A stretch of DNA of 64,000 bases from Actinomucor elegans. Lineage: Eukaryota; Mucoromycota; Mucoromycetes; Mucorales; Mucoraceae. This document shows positions 31,674-43,879 of the stretch, piece after piece. The DNA lies in NCBI GenBank assembly GCA_026027325.1, contig JAMSLZ010000001.1:3410001-3474000 (forward strand), given 5' to 3'. How positions within the stretch are numbered: the stretch's first letter is position 1; the number at the start of each line of letters is the position of its first letter. Under the pieces are notes generated by a model. It was not told the origin of the DNA. It did not search any database and worked only from the letters and a program-made list of their open reading frames with translations. A program made the position numbers and the translations under genes.

Positions 31674-33594
31674 GACAGTAAGCTTCTTTCTATTATGAAA
31701 AAACTAATGATAAAGAGAAACAGAAAGAAGGTTGCAGATCCAAAACAAAAGGAAAAAAAAAAGAAATCGGACTACCCCGCCTTTTATATTGGAAATCGGG
31801 TCTCCTCTATTGCCTGTCAGGGCAATTGTGAGATTACTTAAGCCAAACCAGCTGAAAAATATACTCTTTCATGTGAATTGTTTTCAAGCAGGGTAAGCAT
31901 TGTATTGGTTGGTATCCAACGGGAACTGTAAAATCCTTAAGGAAAAATCGATTAAGTAATCAAAGAGGTACAAATCTTTACTGTATTGGTATCCCGCGGA
32001 CGCATCATAACCGATGAAGGGCTGAAAGGCTTGTGAGAAAATCCCACTCAAACTCTCACCCGATTGAACAGAAAAACCCAATAAGCATGAACGCTCTTAT
32101 GGACAGTTTTTTTTTGTGCCTCTTCATGTAATACAGTTCTAAACTGAATGCAGGTTGTGTTAGCATTTATGATTTCATTGTTATGTTTGAGAACCAAACT
32201 TGAGCATACGTCTGCCATGGTAGATCAAGGACCTTAGGCCTATATACTAATATGAATTAACCGTTTTTTGTTCAGATTGTACACATAACCTTTTTTCAGA
32301 AACAAGTACTTTAGTTGCACGATCACAATTTGCGTGAGCAACACAAGAGCGATTCACCCACAAGGGTTCCTACTTTAATAAACTCCTATAAACTCTATAC
32401 CGCGATTGTCTCGTACGATATTCAAGAAACGGGTCCTATAATAATGGATGCATATACTACTATCCAATTTTGAAAGAACTCTTGTTACCATTTCATGATG
32501 ATTAGTCAAGCTAACTTTGCATTTTTCTACTGTCGTACATCTGTATTGAGAAACATATAGAGTTTTATGAGCACTTTTACCGGTTAAAAAAAGCATGCAT
32601 ATACCTCTCATGATGCAAACAAAAGGCTATGCGTGACAATTAATGCGTGCATGAGTGGAATACATGCTGAACGATACGGCAATCAGATGACAATGATACT
32701 TTCTCTTTAGCTTACGGTTTCGTTTTTTTGTATAAAAGTATTCTTCTTTGAAAGAAAAAGTTAGATCAAAAGAAGCCATTCTCAGATCATAGCTGGTATT
32801 TGTTTTATTTCCAAAAGAGACATGATACATGGAGTATCTGTTTTAGAAGCGAATCAATACTTTGTCTGATATAGTTTAATGAAGAGAGGCTGTCAAAGTT
32901 GTATCGTTTAAAGGAACGATAATTGAGTGATTGGATCAGCGCTAAAATATAATTTAATGATGATCATCGGGCGATAATACTGTTTGACCTGAAGAGTAAA
33001 GCATTTAACTGAAAGGAACCATAGGAGTCCAATATGGCGGACACAAAGCTGATTTTTAGGTAACCTTTTGGTTTCCCCACAACAATCCGGCCAATATTTT
33101 TCTTTCAGTGACCTTCCCACCATCATCAATAGGGTACACAAATGAACAGTCAACGCTGAAATCCAGTCCTCTATTTGAGGAGAATATATCCTAATTGATA
33201 ACATTGGTCCATGTTTTCGGTAGACTTAAACATTAACTAGTTCAACCAAGAAATAAAAATATTGGTTTTTTGTAACTGTTATAGGGAAACAAAGGTATTG
33301 TTATAATGCGTCTGATCTATCGCAACTCGCTAAACTGGGTTTGTCATCCTGTTTAACAAGGGATGACAGGGTTGTTGGCGTTTATGGTTAGCGACCTTTT
33401 TTTTGTTAAACCATGGGCACAAGTGCCCGAAATTTTTGTATTCGGAGCTTTAGCAAGCGTAGTTTATCCGAGGGTGTAGCTCAATAAGCGTTTGCGGGAA
33501 GACTGGCCACTAAACAGCACGGAGGCCTCGATCCTTCCAGAACGAAACGAAGCAAGTTCGATGGTCTTAGTTTATTGTTCAATAGAGATTTTAG

Positions 33595-33683
33595 TAGCTG
33601 CAATAGTTCATTTTAAATATGTATACATTATCAGATGCGACACTAAACCAAGATCGGTTTATGGATCTATGGATCTATAGATC
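33595..33683 (+). repeat. Dispersed repeat copy 10
   Basis: Reads TTTTAGTAGCTGCAATAGTT, then CAGATGCGACACTAAACCAA, then GATCGGTTTATGGATC, followed by a short ATGGATCT triplication. The left flank TTTTAGTAG is shared with copies 3, 4 and 12. Confidence 0.65.
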
Positions 33684-33776
33684 AAATTTAACAGAAAATG
33701 GGTATTGTTTACAGCTAATCATCAAATAATACTGTGCGTAGAATGCAATACAGTTAAACAAATGCTTTAATAAATG

Positions 33777-33845
33777 AAACAACTCATTCTGAGTAGGAAA
33801 TGCTCTTCAGATGTGGCATTGGATTGGGATTGGTCGCGAGATCTA
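33777..33845 (+). repeat. Dispersed repeat copy 11
   Basis: Direct orientation, 94 bp after copy 10: AACAACTCATTCTGAGTAGG, then CAGATGTGGCATTGGATTGG, then TCGCGAGATC. Confidence 0.7.
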
Positions 33846-34396
33846 TCAATGATTAAATCGAGTCTTCATGAATTGTATGCAATATATTAGTAGTCATTAA
33901 TGCGTAGTTTTCACATTGCACTTCATTTAAATAATGATTCTAGTAGATTCATAACTTCATTCTGGGTATCAACAATGATTAAATGTGTTGATAATTCCAG
34001 ATAATTTCTAAAACATCCTAAACGTGTTTCTTTTGCATTTCTAATGAATCGTGCAGATAATATTTTCGATGCATGTTTTACAAGCAACTTAAAATGTGCT
34101 AGAGTTGGAGCATACGAGCGTACGTTTGTCAGAATCAAATTATTCAAATGATGATTATATTTTAAGAAGTAGAAAAATTGACGTTTCATCCAAGAGAAAT
34201 TATAACATTTAAGAAAAACATAATAAATCATCCGATGTGCAATGACCCTGTTTACAAGAACTATTATTGTATTATTCACAAATCAGTTTAAATGTTCCAG
34301 GAAAGCTTTTTTTTTGTATAGCACACTCAGTTAATTTGTTTAGTAATGGACAGCCAATCAGAATTACGAATGTAAGATCTAGTAACAGCAACATGC

Positions 34397-34400
<4 letters not shown>

Positions 34401-34428
<28 letters not shown>
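34401..34428. repeat. Poly(T) tract (28 nt)
   Basis: Uninterrupted T-run about 110 bp upstream of the AP endonuclease start. It probably lies in the promoter or 5' UTR. Confidence 0.8.
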
Positions 34429-34536
34429 GGTTTGTACACCGTATTTGCCTATACCAGTATGACCTTGTTTTTTTTACTGCGCGCTTTACCTACCAGCTCT
34501 ATACTTTGTCCTAGATCTCGAATTCTTTTCTCAACC

Positions 34537-35692
34537 ATGGTCGCTGCCAGAAAGAAAACGGGTATCGAAACAGTCGAAACAGTCGAAACAGTTGTAAAAG
34601 CTGTATCAACCATCACAGCTACTAAACGTAGCGCGTCGCCTTCCTCCGAAGCAAGCGATGTCAAAAAGATCAAGGCTACACCCAAAAAGAAAGCCACCTG
34701 GGAACCCTTTGATCCTTCCTTACCCAATAACATGACATTCCCTACTGAATTCACTATCCCAGCTAAACCTGAGGGTAGTATCAAAATCGTGAGCTACAAC
34801 GTGGCTAGCTTGGCTGCCTGTATCAAAAAAGGTTTTAATAGGTATATTGATGCTGAAGATGCTGATATTGTGTGTGTTCAAGAGCATAAGTTGAATGCAC
34901 CTTTATCATCAGCTGTCAATGATAAAGTGTACAAGTATCGTTATTGGGCTTTTGATGAAAAGAAAGGATATGGTAATTTGATATATATTGCGTGATCATA
35001 TCTTATCTAATTACCTAAATATTTCTAGCTGGTGTGGCATTCTTTTCGAAACACAAACCTGAAAAGGTCACTTATGGTATTCCTGGTTATGACCAAAAGA
35101 CGCGTGGTCGTGTTATTTCATTAACTTTTCCTAGCTTTACGTTGATTGGATGTTATGTACCTAATGCGGGTGATAAGCTTGTTCGATTACCAGAAAGACG
35201 CGTGTTTAATGATCATATGGAGAAATACATAAGATCACTTCAAAAGGAAGGAAAATCTGTGATCTGGACTGGGTAAATAACTATACAGATTGTGTTTCCT
35301 ATAGACGATTTATCCATTTGTTATATAGTGATTTAAATGTAGCTCATACAGCAGACGATCTTGCTCGACCTGCTACCAATGAGCGCTCAGCTGGATTCAC
35401 TATTGAAGAAAGAACAGATTTCAGCAAAGTATTGAATCCTTCAGAGCTAGATAGTTCATTGCCTGGTTTGATTGATACCTGGCGTCATTTTAATCCTACT
35501 CAAAAGGGACATTATACATATTATGGCTATCGCTTTAGAGCGCGTGAAAAGCTGATGGGTTGGCGATTGGATTACTTCACAGTTACGCCTGATTTAATGG
35601 ATCATATCGTCTCGAGTGAGATTCGACATGAAGGTTGGGGCGCTAGCGATCATGTACCCCTTGTTTTAACACTCAAAGATGTACAATTGTAA
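34537..35692 (+). CDS. AP endonuclease, exonuclease III/APEX1 family
   Basis: Base-excision-repair enzyme that cleaves DNA 5' of abasic sites. Three exons give about 345 residues. A basic, Thr/Lys-rich N-terminal tail (about 1-60, with KRSASPSSEASDVKKIKATP) is probably a nuclear-localising extension. The EEP fold starts at IKIVSYNVASL. The metal ligand Glu is in CVQEHKLNAP, catalytic Asp/Asn in WTGDLNVAH (across a splice junction), the abasic-site-binding region is MGWRLDYFTV, and the closing motif is GASDHVPLVL with Asp-His. I chose the ATG at 34537 (context CAACCATGG) over an in-frame ATG 270 nt upstream, because that extension crosses the 28-nt T-run and is Phe-rich. There is no C-terminal GRF zinc finger, unlike fungal Apn2. 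Confidence 0.92.
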
Positions 35693-35878
35693 TTAAATAG
35701 TCATTTATTTTGCTGTGTTATCTTTGTTTCTTAATGTAAATAGTGATTAAGGAATAAAATATATATATGTAGTATAATAGTAAAAAGGTGGCGTTAAAGG
35801 GAGAGTTTTACAAAGTATGTGTTTGTGCAATGGAATGAAAAGTCTAGAGATTATATATTTAACAGATAAAAAAAAGCA

Positions 35879-37147
35879 TTAAGCAGCATTAGGCTTTTGC
35901 TCAATTTGATCAGGCTTTAATTGTTGACGATAGCCATCAGTAGTATTGGGAGCATTTGTGAGCGTGGGCGATGTCACATTGGATCCAGGGATATGACCAT
36001 TGTAATAGGCGCCTCCAGCTTGAGGATAACCTACATTACTGCCATCATGCGAAGTGTATTCATGATGATACTCTTGAGGTTGCTGCTGTTGGTTATAATA
36101 GTCATGTTGATAATCTTGATTATAGTCGGGATGAGATCCATCGTGGTAACCACTAGAAGCAGCAGCAGGGGTGTTACCATAATCTTGGTAACCGCCTTGC
36201 TGTTGAGATTGATAAGTTGCCGCATTTGCGTTTTGGTGATACCCATATTCCTCGTCATTCAAATTCATGTAACCAGTTGGATTAGAGGTAGGAGGTACAA
36301 AGCGGCGGGCATGTTGGAAAGGTGATGGCGGAGGCAAATTATCGGAAGAGTGCATGGCACCAGTAGCAACTGCGCTTGTATGGTTATCTGTCATTTTCAT
36401 ATCATAATTATCATGTTCAGTATCAAAATCAGTTTCAGCATCACGACGACGAGTGCGACTGGTACATCCACCACGACGATTGCACCAGGTTAAAAGACCA
36501 GCAATTAAAGCGATACCAACTATGAAATGTTAATACATTGTATATTTTACCATCTATCAGTTCTTACCAAGACCACCGACAACTGAACCAGCAATAACAG
36601 CAGTGTTATCAGAACCAGTCTTTCCCGACTCTGAAGTAGATGTATTTGAGGAAGAAGAAGAGGGTAAAGTAGAAGCAGTGCCTGAAGCAGCTGAAGGCTT
36701 GTTATCACCATTACCTGTAGGAGTATTTTTATCAGCAGTAGTTTTGCCAGGTTTTTTAGTTTCACTGGTAGGAGCGGGATCGTTATTATTAGTATTATCT
36801 GAGGTTTTGGAAGGAGTATCAGGGTTGGGTGCTACAGTTGGATTCTGTGTTTGAGTTGGAACAGGATCTTTGGTAGATTGAGCAGGAGGCTGGTCAGGCG
36901 TTGGCTTTGATTCAGGCGTTGTCTCTTTTGGAGGATCTACAGAAGATGAGGCAGGAGGGGGGGGTACTGGAGTTGGAGAAGCTGGAACTGCATCAGATGT
37001 AGGTTGGGGTTGAGGTTGAGGTTGAGGTTGAGGTTGCTGCAGACCAGTAGCAGCAGCATCACCGCCTGATGCTTGAGCATAAGCTATGTTTGTGCATTGT
37101 AACAATACAAGGGCAAGCAATACAGATTTTTTTAAAGATGGCTTCAT
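35879..37147 (-). CDS. Mucin-like single-pass surface protein
   Basis: Signal peptide MKPSLKKSVLLALVLLQCTN with likely cleavage after YAQA. It is followed by about 170 residues of Pro/Ser/Thr-rich ectodomain (QPQPQPQPQPQP, then VPPPPASSSVDPP and SSSSSNTSTSESGKTG) expected to be O-glycosylated. A transmembrane helix then spans a splice junction (AVIAGSVVGGL-VGIALIAGLLTW). The cytosolic tail of about 190 residues starts with a basic stop-transfer CNRRGGCTSRTRRRD and continues Tyr/Gln/Asn-rich (YQSQQQGGYQDYG). The layout resembles fungal wall sensors of the Mid2/Wsc type, but no WSC cysteine domain is present, so a sensor role is only inferred. The hexanucleotide repeat coding for PQ units may vary in length between strains. 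Confidence 0.75.
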
Positions 37148-37790
37148 TATTGAATGAAAAAGAAAGAGGAGAAGAAAGAGAAGAATGGAAAGCTCTTTTA
37201 AACAATAAAAAGGGATTGAAAGACCGTGCAAAATATATAATCGTGCAGCTCCTGTTATTTATAACCAAAAAAGACCCCGATCGACCATCAAGCCAAGTAC
37301 TTTCGTTAATTGGTGTAACTGATTCAAACTCATGGTTATTCAAGAACTTGCCCAGTTATCGCGAAAGGGCAGGGTACCTTAATGAGTGATCTACGCGCAT
37401 TTTTGACTGAAAAATTTTCTCGGTAAAAACTAGCGCTTTAGTGTATTAAAGGACCAGAAGGTCTATTTTTGGCTTTTATTCTATAATATTAAGGAAAACG
37501 ATGTATATATAATAATCAACTCTTGTACAACTATATACAACTATATAGGCTATAGATTCATGTACATATTTCTAAGAAAAATGTCAAAAAATCGCAAGGG
37601 ATAAAAAAAAAAGAGAAACCCTTTGAATTCTAGAATCAAATAGTTTTCCAGCGTTAGATCCAGTTTTTTATATGGTAAACTCTTGGCATGAATGCTTGCG
37701 CTTATTCAATTCCGTAGAGCAGTCTCGCTTTCCTTCCTCCTATAATACTTGCTCCTATTCTTTTTTCTAAAGCTTCCTGTTCTTTTTCAA
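37148..37790. promoter_or_regulatory. Divergent promoter region, mucin-like/kelch genes
   Basis: 643 bp between two divergent start codons of genes for secretory-pathway membrane proteins. A polypyrimidine stretch (CTCCTATTC, then TTTTTTCTAAAG) precedes the kelch-gene ATG. No further coding signal is seen. Confidence 0.45.
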
Positions 37791-39659
37791 ATGATAATAC
37801 TCTTATTATTTGTTACCCTAATCTCAGCACTACAACCGAGACAGTTAGAACAGTGTCAATACCCAATCAACTATACTGATTTCACTCTGATCTTGATAAA
37901 CCATACGCTTGTTATAACAGGTGGCAATACTGTAAGATATACGCACTATTTAATTATACTGTATTTAACCGGATATATCAGCAAACATTACAGGTATGGA
38001 CTCGAGATTTATATAACGGTCTCGATATTCATCAAAACTGCTGGACTATACATCAACCGACTATAAATACAACTACTTACCAACCCTACACCAACGGTAT
38101 TGGTTTCAAATCATCTGATACGAGCTTTGCAGTACAGGCAGGTGATAGTCTTTCGCCTATAATGTCAAATCTAGCCATTTTCGATTTGATTACCAATGCA
38201 TGGTCGACTCGTAAGTGTATTTCTACAGACATATGAAATTACTTAGTTGTTACTATAGCAATCGCATTACAAGGCACGCAACCATCACCAAGGGCACGCA
38301 TGTCTGTTTCTTTGAATACAACAACCAATGTCGCTTGGTTTTATGGAGGAAGGTCAGAGAAACAAGAACAAACGAGTAATTATGTATGTTATCAAGGATA
38401 TATACGAGCTTGTATTCATTTCTAACACGTCAATGCCAGTTTAATTCATTTTATAACTTTGACATCACTACATCCACTTGGAATTGGCCAACTACTTATT
38501 ATTCTGGTGGATATAGACCAGCAAGATATGGCCATAGTAGCAACCTAATGTAAGAAGGGGGGTCCTTGTCAGAACACAGAAAAAAAAAGTAACAATTTTC
38601 TGCAAATTCCTTTTATATAGATCTGAGCGCTTATTTATAGTTGGTGGAAAAACGGCAATTCATTCTGATGAATCCAATAGTTGGACATTATCACCTGGTG
38701 ATTTCCAGAGTATATTAGGTAAGACTTCATCAAGCTATTGGAATTTCATTATTAATCAATCACTCTTAGTCTATGATACACTTCACCATCAAGCAATCAG
38801 TATGGCCACCATTGGTAATGTACCTCCTGCTAGATACAGGTTTGTAAATCCTATTTATCACTGTTCAGTATATTAAGCAACTATCTCTATTTTGTAGCTT
38901 TTCAACTGTCAATGGTACAGACCATTCTTTATCAAATCAATGACCATCTAATTAACACTCTTTTTCAATAGCGCCTGATGGAAAATCAATTGTATTATTT
39001 GGAGGCCAAAATGTCAGTTCAGAGGGCACTTTTGATGCAAGTAATGACATCTACATATTGGATACTTGTACCTTGAATTGGTCTCAGCCTATTCTCCAGG
39101 GCACTCCGCCTATTGCTCGTGCAGGTCATGAAGCCTTAGTCTACAGAGACCGGTACATGATTGTCATGATGGGTAATAATAAGTTAGTATCAAGTCAACA
39201 AATTACTGATTTTAAGTAGGTATACAAAACTTTGATCCTACAAGTGGACCTGTCTATATCGATAATACAGCCATTTTGGATATGAAGACGTGGACTTGGA
39301 TTACGAGTATACCACCATTTGATACTACTAACCAACAAGCTAGCATTGAGCCCACTTGTCGTTTTACTTTTCCTGTTGTGATACCCGATAGTGACAATGG
39401 CAACGGCAGTGGTGACTCGTTGGATTCTACAGTCGTTTCTAATACCAGTAATTCGCCCACAACTAAGCAATTAGCACTAGGAATCACGTTTGGCGTGCTG
39501 GGCTTCCTGTTATTAGCCACTGCTTTAGTTATATTTATTATGAGAATACGAAGAGACGTAGATGCAACGCAGAACCCAAGGTGGATATTAAGAAAGAAAA
39601 AGAAGCATGACAGTCTACCATCTGCCACATCTTCTGCTTCTGCTGATATGAGCCCTTGA
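37791..39659 (+). CDS. Kelch-repeat single-pass membrane protein
   Basis: Signal peptide MIILLLFVTLISALQP, then an extracellular beta-propeller made of kelch-type repeats. Recognisable blades are LVITGGNT, ARMSVSLNTTTNVAWFYGGR, PARYGHSSN..ERLFIVGGKT, PDGKSIVLFGGQN and ARAGHEALVYRDRYMIVMMG; W residues in NAWST, STWNW and LNWSQ fall at the usual positions. A Ser/Asn-rich stalk (NGNGSGDSLDSTVVSNTSNS) leads to a transmembrane helix (ITFGVLGFLLLATALVIFI) and a short basic tail ending KKKKHDSLPSATSSASADM. At least seven short introns are present. Such proteins are abundant in mucoralean fungi; the ligand is unknown. Copper-radical residues of galactose oxidase are not evident, so an enzyme role is unlikely. 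Confidence 0.8.
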
Positions 39660-40676
39660 AAACAAATCAAGATATCATGTATATACTTTTTTTTTATATA
39701 TATATTAATTAATATCTATTCCTCTAGTCATCCGTCTTACTCGCTGTTTCAACCACTAATACCATCTCTCTCTATATAAATTCCTTTTTTTTTTCATAGG
39801 ATAAGATCCCTCTGAATTATCCTAGTTATCTCCTGTTTTAATGTATAATTATGATTAGAAAGAGTATTTTTTTTTCTATCTTTTATTTCAAAAATAAGAC
39901 ATGGAGCTGCCCATTACCAACCTAGCTGCGTTTTTTTTTTGCGAGGATGATTACTATGCCGTCATGACAACCATTCCAATCCCAGACTTAATTATCACTC
40001 ACTAGTGTACATTCACTTTTGGTGCCTGTTTACTCTAATATGTTTCAGGGCACTTAGTTCATTAAAAACAAGATATAGTAGTGTACACTATTCAATAAGT
40101 CTTAGAAGTCTCAAGATTCAATCTTTGGTCAATCTTTAGAGTATTGCTATATGTCAACTTTTAATATTTGCCAATATTAATGTATAATTACAAAGATCAA
40201 TTCATTGGAAAGAACTTATTTTCTTCGATTTTCTCGAGGGTCATTGGTATATCTCAGTTTGTTGAAGATCTAGGCACGAATATATACTTTCGGGGGCTAT
40301 AATCGCCGAAATATAAGCACATAGCAACCATTAGTACCTGCCAACCTTGATACACAGTTATGTGAGTTTGTTATTCTGAAACAGTATGGTTTTGTCTATA
40401 TCTTGCCTGTAATTCAGAGATTTGTCTTCTTGCGTTTTAATAGATATTACTGTTGCCATTTATCTATTATATACATGTGTACAACCTGTTTCGAATACAG
40501 TAATTTCTAGAAGATTGACTACTGCTGGCAACACACTCTTCTATATAAATGAGTTCCTGAATTCATTCCTCATAGGGCCTGTTGCTATTAGGCCTCTCTT
40601 CTAGCTTGTAATTAAAAGAATAACTAACGCATATTTAAATAACAAGGTTGAATACTACCGCGAAATAGGCGCAAAA
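39660..40676. other. Intergenic stretch
   Basis: No supported gene. T-runs occur near 39687, 39787, 39868 and 39931, some probably in UTRs. The open frame at 40422-40604 shows no signature. Confidence 0.6.
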
Positions 40677-41984
40677 ATGCAAACAGACACGCCCAAAAAT
40701 GAATATAACGTCATTGAAAAAGTACAAATGGATGCAGCCTCAGAAAGTAATAATGAGGATTTGATTAAAATGCCTTGGGATGATGATAACTTTTCTCTCT
40801 GCCTTGATACATTTCCATCTTCTCGATTAGCCAATACAAAATACAACAAGTACCCCACTATTGCATCTCCGTTAAGAAGACATTGGGGCTCTTATTCTGA
40901 GGAAGAATTAGTAGATGATGATGATGAAAAGATCATTATGCAAGATGTTGCCTTACCAGGCGTAGAGGAAGAACAGAACGAGATCTGGATTCACGATTGC
41001 TCGGTCACCTCGTCTACTGCCACGATTACCAAGTCAAAAAATACCACAAGGAAAAAATCGAAAAAAAACATGGAAAATGCCTTTAATATAGTGATTGGAT
41101 CCTCTTTCCCCTATAACAATAACACTAACTTTATCCCTTATCATGAAGAAAAGAAAAAGTCACCTTCCATTATCACCCAGAAAAGTAGAGTGGAACATAT
41201 ATCTCCACTGAGCAATTCCTCAATCATTCTCGGTCAAGACGATATTTTAAATCAACCATTGTCACCACAATCATCAAGATCGTTAGTATCTATGCTTTCT
41301 CGTAAACAGTCTGATACATTTTCTGTTCAAAGCAATATCTCTAGCATGGTTTCGCTAAGTAGCCATCATCACAACGGTAGCCAAATTTCCAGAACAACAA
41401 CGGAAGAAGCCTGGAAGCTAGCACAAAATCTACCATTAACGAGGAGCTTGTCTAATGCCATATCACCTCGGCTTTCACCTCATCAACAGCAGCAACAGAA
41501 TCGACAACACAATTCACCTTTATCTAATCAACATAATTTCTATCGATCCGGAAGCAACAGCAGTATCAGAGCAAATTCTAGCACACCATCACGTCCCATT
41601 GTACCCACGCTCAATAGTAATCTTTCTTCTGTTTCTAATCTCCACCATGGGCCTAATTATTCATTGCACGCTCAAAATAGTTGTAGCTCCTCTGCTTCTG
41701 GATATTATTACACGCCTGCAGCTTCCTTAGCAGGAAATGTATCTACTGCCCAACAGTCATATCGAAGCATTGTAGTATCAAAGAACGCAGACAAACTGGT
41801 ATTTTATTCTGATGAACCTTCACTGCATCCACCTTCCATCATATCCGAGAAAAGCACGACTTTTTCAGAATATTTTAAACCTGAATATAAACCAAAGAAA
41901 AAGAAAAGCAGCCATGCAAAGTCTTCGGGTTTGCTTACCAAGTTAATGAAGAACTTGAAACATCATTTTATCAAAAGTCAATAA
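40677..41984 (+). CDS. Unknown Ser/Asn/His-rich disordered protein
   Basis: Single-exon 435-residue frame. An acidic N-terminal part includes MPWDDDNFSLCLDTFPSS and EEELVDDDDEKIIMQ. A long Ser-rich region holds low-complexity runs (HQQQQQNRQHNSPL, SNSSIRANSSTPSR) and possible phosphosites (RSLSNAISPRLSP). The C-terminus is strongly basic (KPKKKKSSHAKSSG, then LLTKLMKNLKHHFIKSQ), perhaps an amphipathic membrane- or nucleic-acid-binding helix. There is no signal peptide or transmembrane span. The segment TTEEAWKLAQNLPLTRSLSN looks most conserved-like. The uninterrupted length supports a gene. Function is unknown; a regulatory or cortical scaffold role would be a guess. Confidence 0.65.
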   Translation: MQTDTPKNEYNVIEKVQMDAASESNNEDLIKMPWDDDNFSLCLDTFPSSRLANTKYNKYPTIASPLRRHWGSYSEEELVDDDDEKIIMQDVALPGVEEEQNEIWIHDCSVTSSTATITKSKNTTRKKSKKNMENAFNIVIGSSFPYNNNTNFIPYHEEKKKSPSIITQKSRVEHISPLSNSSIILGQDDILNQPLSPQSSRSLVSMLSRKQSDTFSVQSNISSMVSLSSHHHNGSQISRTTTEEAWKLAQNLPLTRSLSNAISPRLSPHQQQQQNRQHNSPLSNQHNFYRSGSNSSIRANSSTPSRPIVPTLNSNLSSVSNLHHGPNYSLHAQNSCSSSASGYYYTPAASLAGNVSTAQQSYRSIVVSKNADKLVFYSDEPSLHPPSIISEKSTTFSEYFKPEYKPKKKKSSHAKSSGLLTKLMKNLKHHFIKSQ

Positions 41985-42468
41985 TAAAACTGTTTATTAC
42001 CACTATGAAGCTGCTACCACTGCTGTTGTTGCAGGCTGTGCAATTATCTTATTAGATAACGGAGGTGAATAATAAAAGAAGAACAGCAGCTAGCTCGAGG
42101 AGCAACAGCGCCTTTTTTTGTACTTTTTGAAATTGAATAAATTCAATCTTTTTACTTTGAGGCGATTTCATACAAGACATAAGCTTAAACTAATGCAATA
42201 TAAACTATAAAAGTTTTAGATAATTTAACTCTTCATAGGATGATGTAAGGATTATAACAGGTTTACAATAAGAGTATGGAGCTATCATTTGATTTATGTG
42301 CGAAATTTTTGATTATATGATTATAAGCAAAAAAAACAACCCAAATTTTGAAAATGGACTCCAGCGGGTCTACCCGTCGAAGATTCATCTTCCTACAGTG
42401 CAAGCATTCAAAAGAATTCTTTTTTTTTTTTGCTTTGTGACTTTTTGCACGCTTTCTCTTTCTACATC
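41985..42468. other. Intergenic stretch and MFAP1 promoter
   Basis: No coding signature. A T-run at about 42420-42431 lies roughly 40 bp before the MFAP1 start and is followed by a pyrimidine-rich GCTTTCTCTTTCTAC leader. Confidence 0.5.
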
Positions 42469-43848
42469 ATGTCATTTCGCCCTGCACAGAAACCACAGAA
42501 ACCCACAAAGCAAGCTAGACGTTACAGAGCCGGTCAAGTACCCGAAAATTACGTCGATGATCTATCTGATTCTGAGGAAGAATCCGATCAAGAGCAACGC
42601 CCAGTTGAAGAAGCACCGAGAAGAAAACGAGGCGAGGTTCATTTTGCTCAAAAAGAAGTCGATACAGGTGTACAACAAACAGCCATCTCGGACAAAGATG
42701 TTAGTAGCGATCGTCGATTAAGAAGACTACAACAAGCGCAGCAAGCTCAACAACAGCAACAAGCGGGGAGAAGAAGACGAGTTGATTCTTCTGATGAAGA
42801 AGAGGAACAAAATGAAGGAGAAGAAGAACAGGCGCGTTTACGAATGAAACAAAGAGCCTTACAACAACAACAGCAACAAGAAGAAATTCCTCAACCAGAA
42901 TCTGAAGAAGGATCAGAACAAGAATCAGAACAAGAAGAATCTGAAGAAGTATAGTGTCTTATTGATGAATTTCAAGAATTTGTACTCATTCTTTATTGTA
43001 TCTTAGGGTTCTAGTGAGTATGAATCGTCGAGTGAAGAAGAAAGTACAATTGCTCGATTACCAAAACCTGTATTTATACCAAAGGCTCGTCGAGAGACTA
43101 TTTTGCAGCAAGAAAAGCTTGCTAAAGAAGCAGAAGAACGTGAAAAGAAATTAGAGGAGGAGTTAGAGCAGAGAAAACAGCAATCGCATGATATGTTGGC
43201 CGAGGAACTGCGACGTGAAAGGGAGGAAGGTAAGGCTATTTTTTGATTGACTGTCAAGTGAGTTATTGACTCAAGTAAATCCATAGCAACACACAAAGAG
43301 GTTACTGAATATGAAATGTCTGTCGATGATACTGATGGACTGGATGAAGAAGCAGAATTCGATGCCTGGAGAATAAGAGAGTTGACACGTATCAAGCGTG
43401 ACAGAGAAGAACGTATTGCGTAAGTAGATAGCATGTTTATTTGATGATCAACAACTTATACCTCTATAGTCGTGAAAAGGAAGAAGAGGAATTAGAGCGT
43501 AGAAGAGCACTCCCAGAAGATGTACGCTTGAAAGAAGATTTAGAAAGAGCAAAAGAGAGCAAAAACAAGGAACGTGGACAGCATACCTTTATGCAAAAAT
43601 ATTACCACAAAGGTGCATTTTATCAGGATACTGATGTTGACGTTCTCAAACGCGATTACTCAGCTCCAACCATCGATGAGGTGCGTAACAAAGAGGTTTT
43701 ACCCAAGATTATGCAAGTAAAGAACTTTGGTCTTGCTGGACGTACAAAATATACTCACTTGGTGGATCAAGATACGTCCACTCGCGACTCACCTTGGGAG
43801 AAACCATTAGCTAAACGTAAAAGAAGAAACGATGATGATAAATACTGA
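42469..43848 (+). CDS. MFAP1: MFAP1-family spliceosomal protein
   Basis: Component of the pre-catalytic (B complex) spliceosome, where it works with Prp38. Four exons give about 400 residues. The N-terminal half is highly charged with Glu/Gln runs (DSSDEEEEQNEGEEEQ, ESEEGSEQESEQEES). The conserved C-terminal domain follows: RLPKPVFIPKARRETI, EFDAWRIRELTRIKRDREER, EEELERRRALPEDVRL, KNKERGQHTFMQKYYHKGAF, MQVKNFGLAGRTKYTHLVDQ and SPWEKP. These blocks in this order are diagnostic. The start MSFRPAQKPQKPTKQARRYR lies just after a T-run and pyrimidine-rich leader. It converges with the nucleotide-sugar transporter gene with only 31 bp between stop codons, so the 3' UTRs probably overlap. Confidence 0.95.
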
Positions 43849-43879
43849 ATAAAAAGAATTACTGTACATATTTATTATA

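Larger units (their letters stand above)
31674..34536. other. Gene-poor interval upstream of the AP endonuclease
   Basis: No firmly supported gene. Two dispersed-repeat copies lie at 33595-33845. Two minus-strand open frames (32908-33204, 98 codons; 33923-34279, 118 codons) have fairly normal composition but no recognisable domain and no good splice partners. They may be remnants; I do not call them. A 28-nt T-run lies at 34401-34428. Confidence 0.5.

Noticed and set aside
32908..33204. 98-codon minus-strand frame
   Set aside because: The coding-like appearance is partial; a second frame of the same strand looks equally protein-like over part of it, and neither has a recognisable domain.
33465..33545. 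tRNA-like stretch (GAGGGTGTAGCTCAATAAG, then GGAGGCCTCGATCCTTCC)
   Set aside because: The A-box-like half and a possible T-arm are present, but the acceptor stem does not pair, no anticodon arm forms, and the T loop lacks the TTC element.
33923..34279. 118-codon minus-strand frame
   Set aside because: It has fairly normal composition, but no family, no upstream exons and an AT-rich setting; kept only as a possible remnant in the spacer description.
34267..34536. Upstream in-frame start for the AP endonuclease
   Set aside because: It would translate the 28-nt T-run into a Phe tract and add unrelated sequence; the ATG at 34537 has a better context and gives the family length.
42296..42721. 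141-codon plus-strand frame overlapping the MFAP1 start
   Set aside because: It is in a different frame from the MFAP1 coding sequence and has no motif; MFAP1 motifs are unambiguous.
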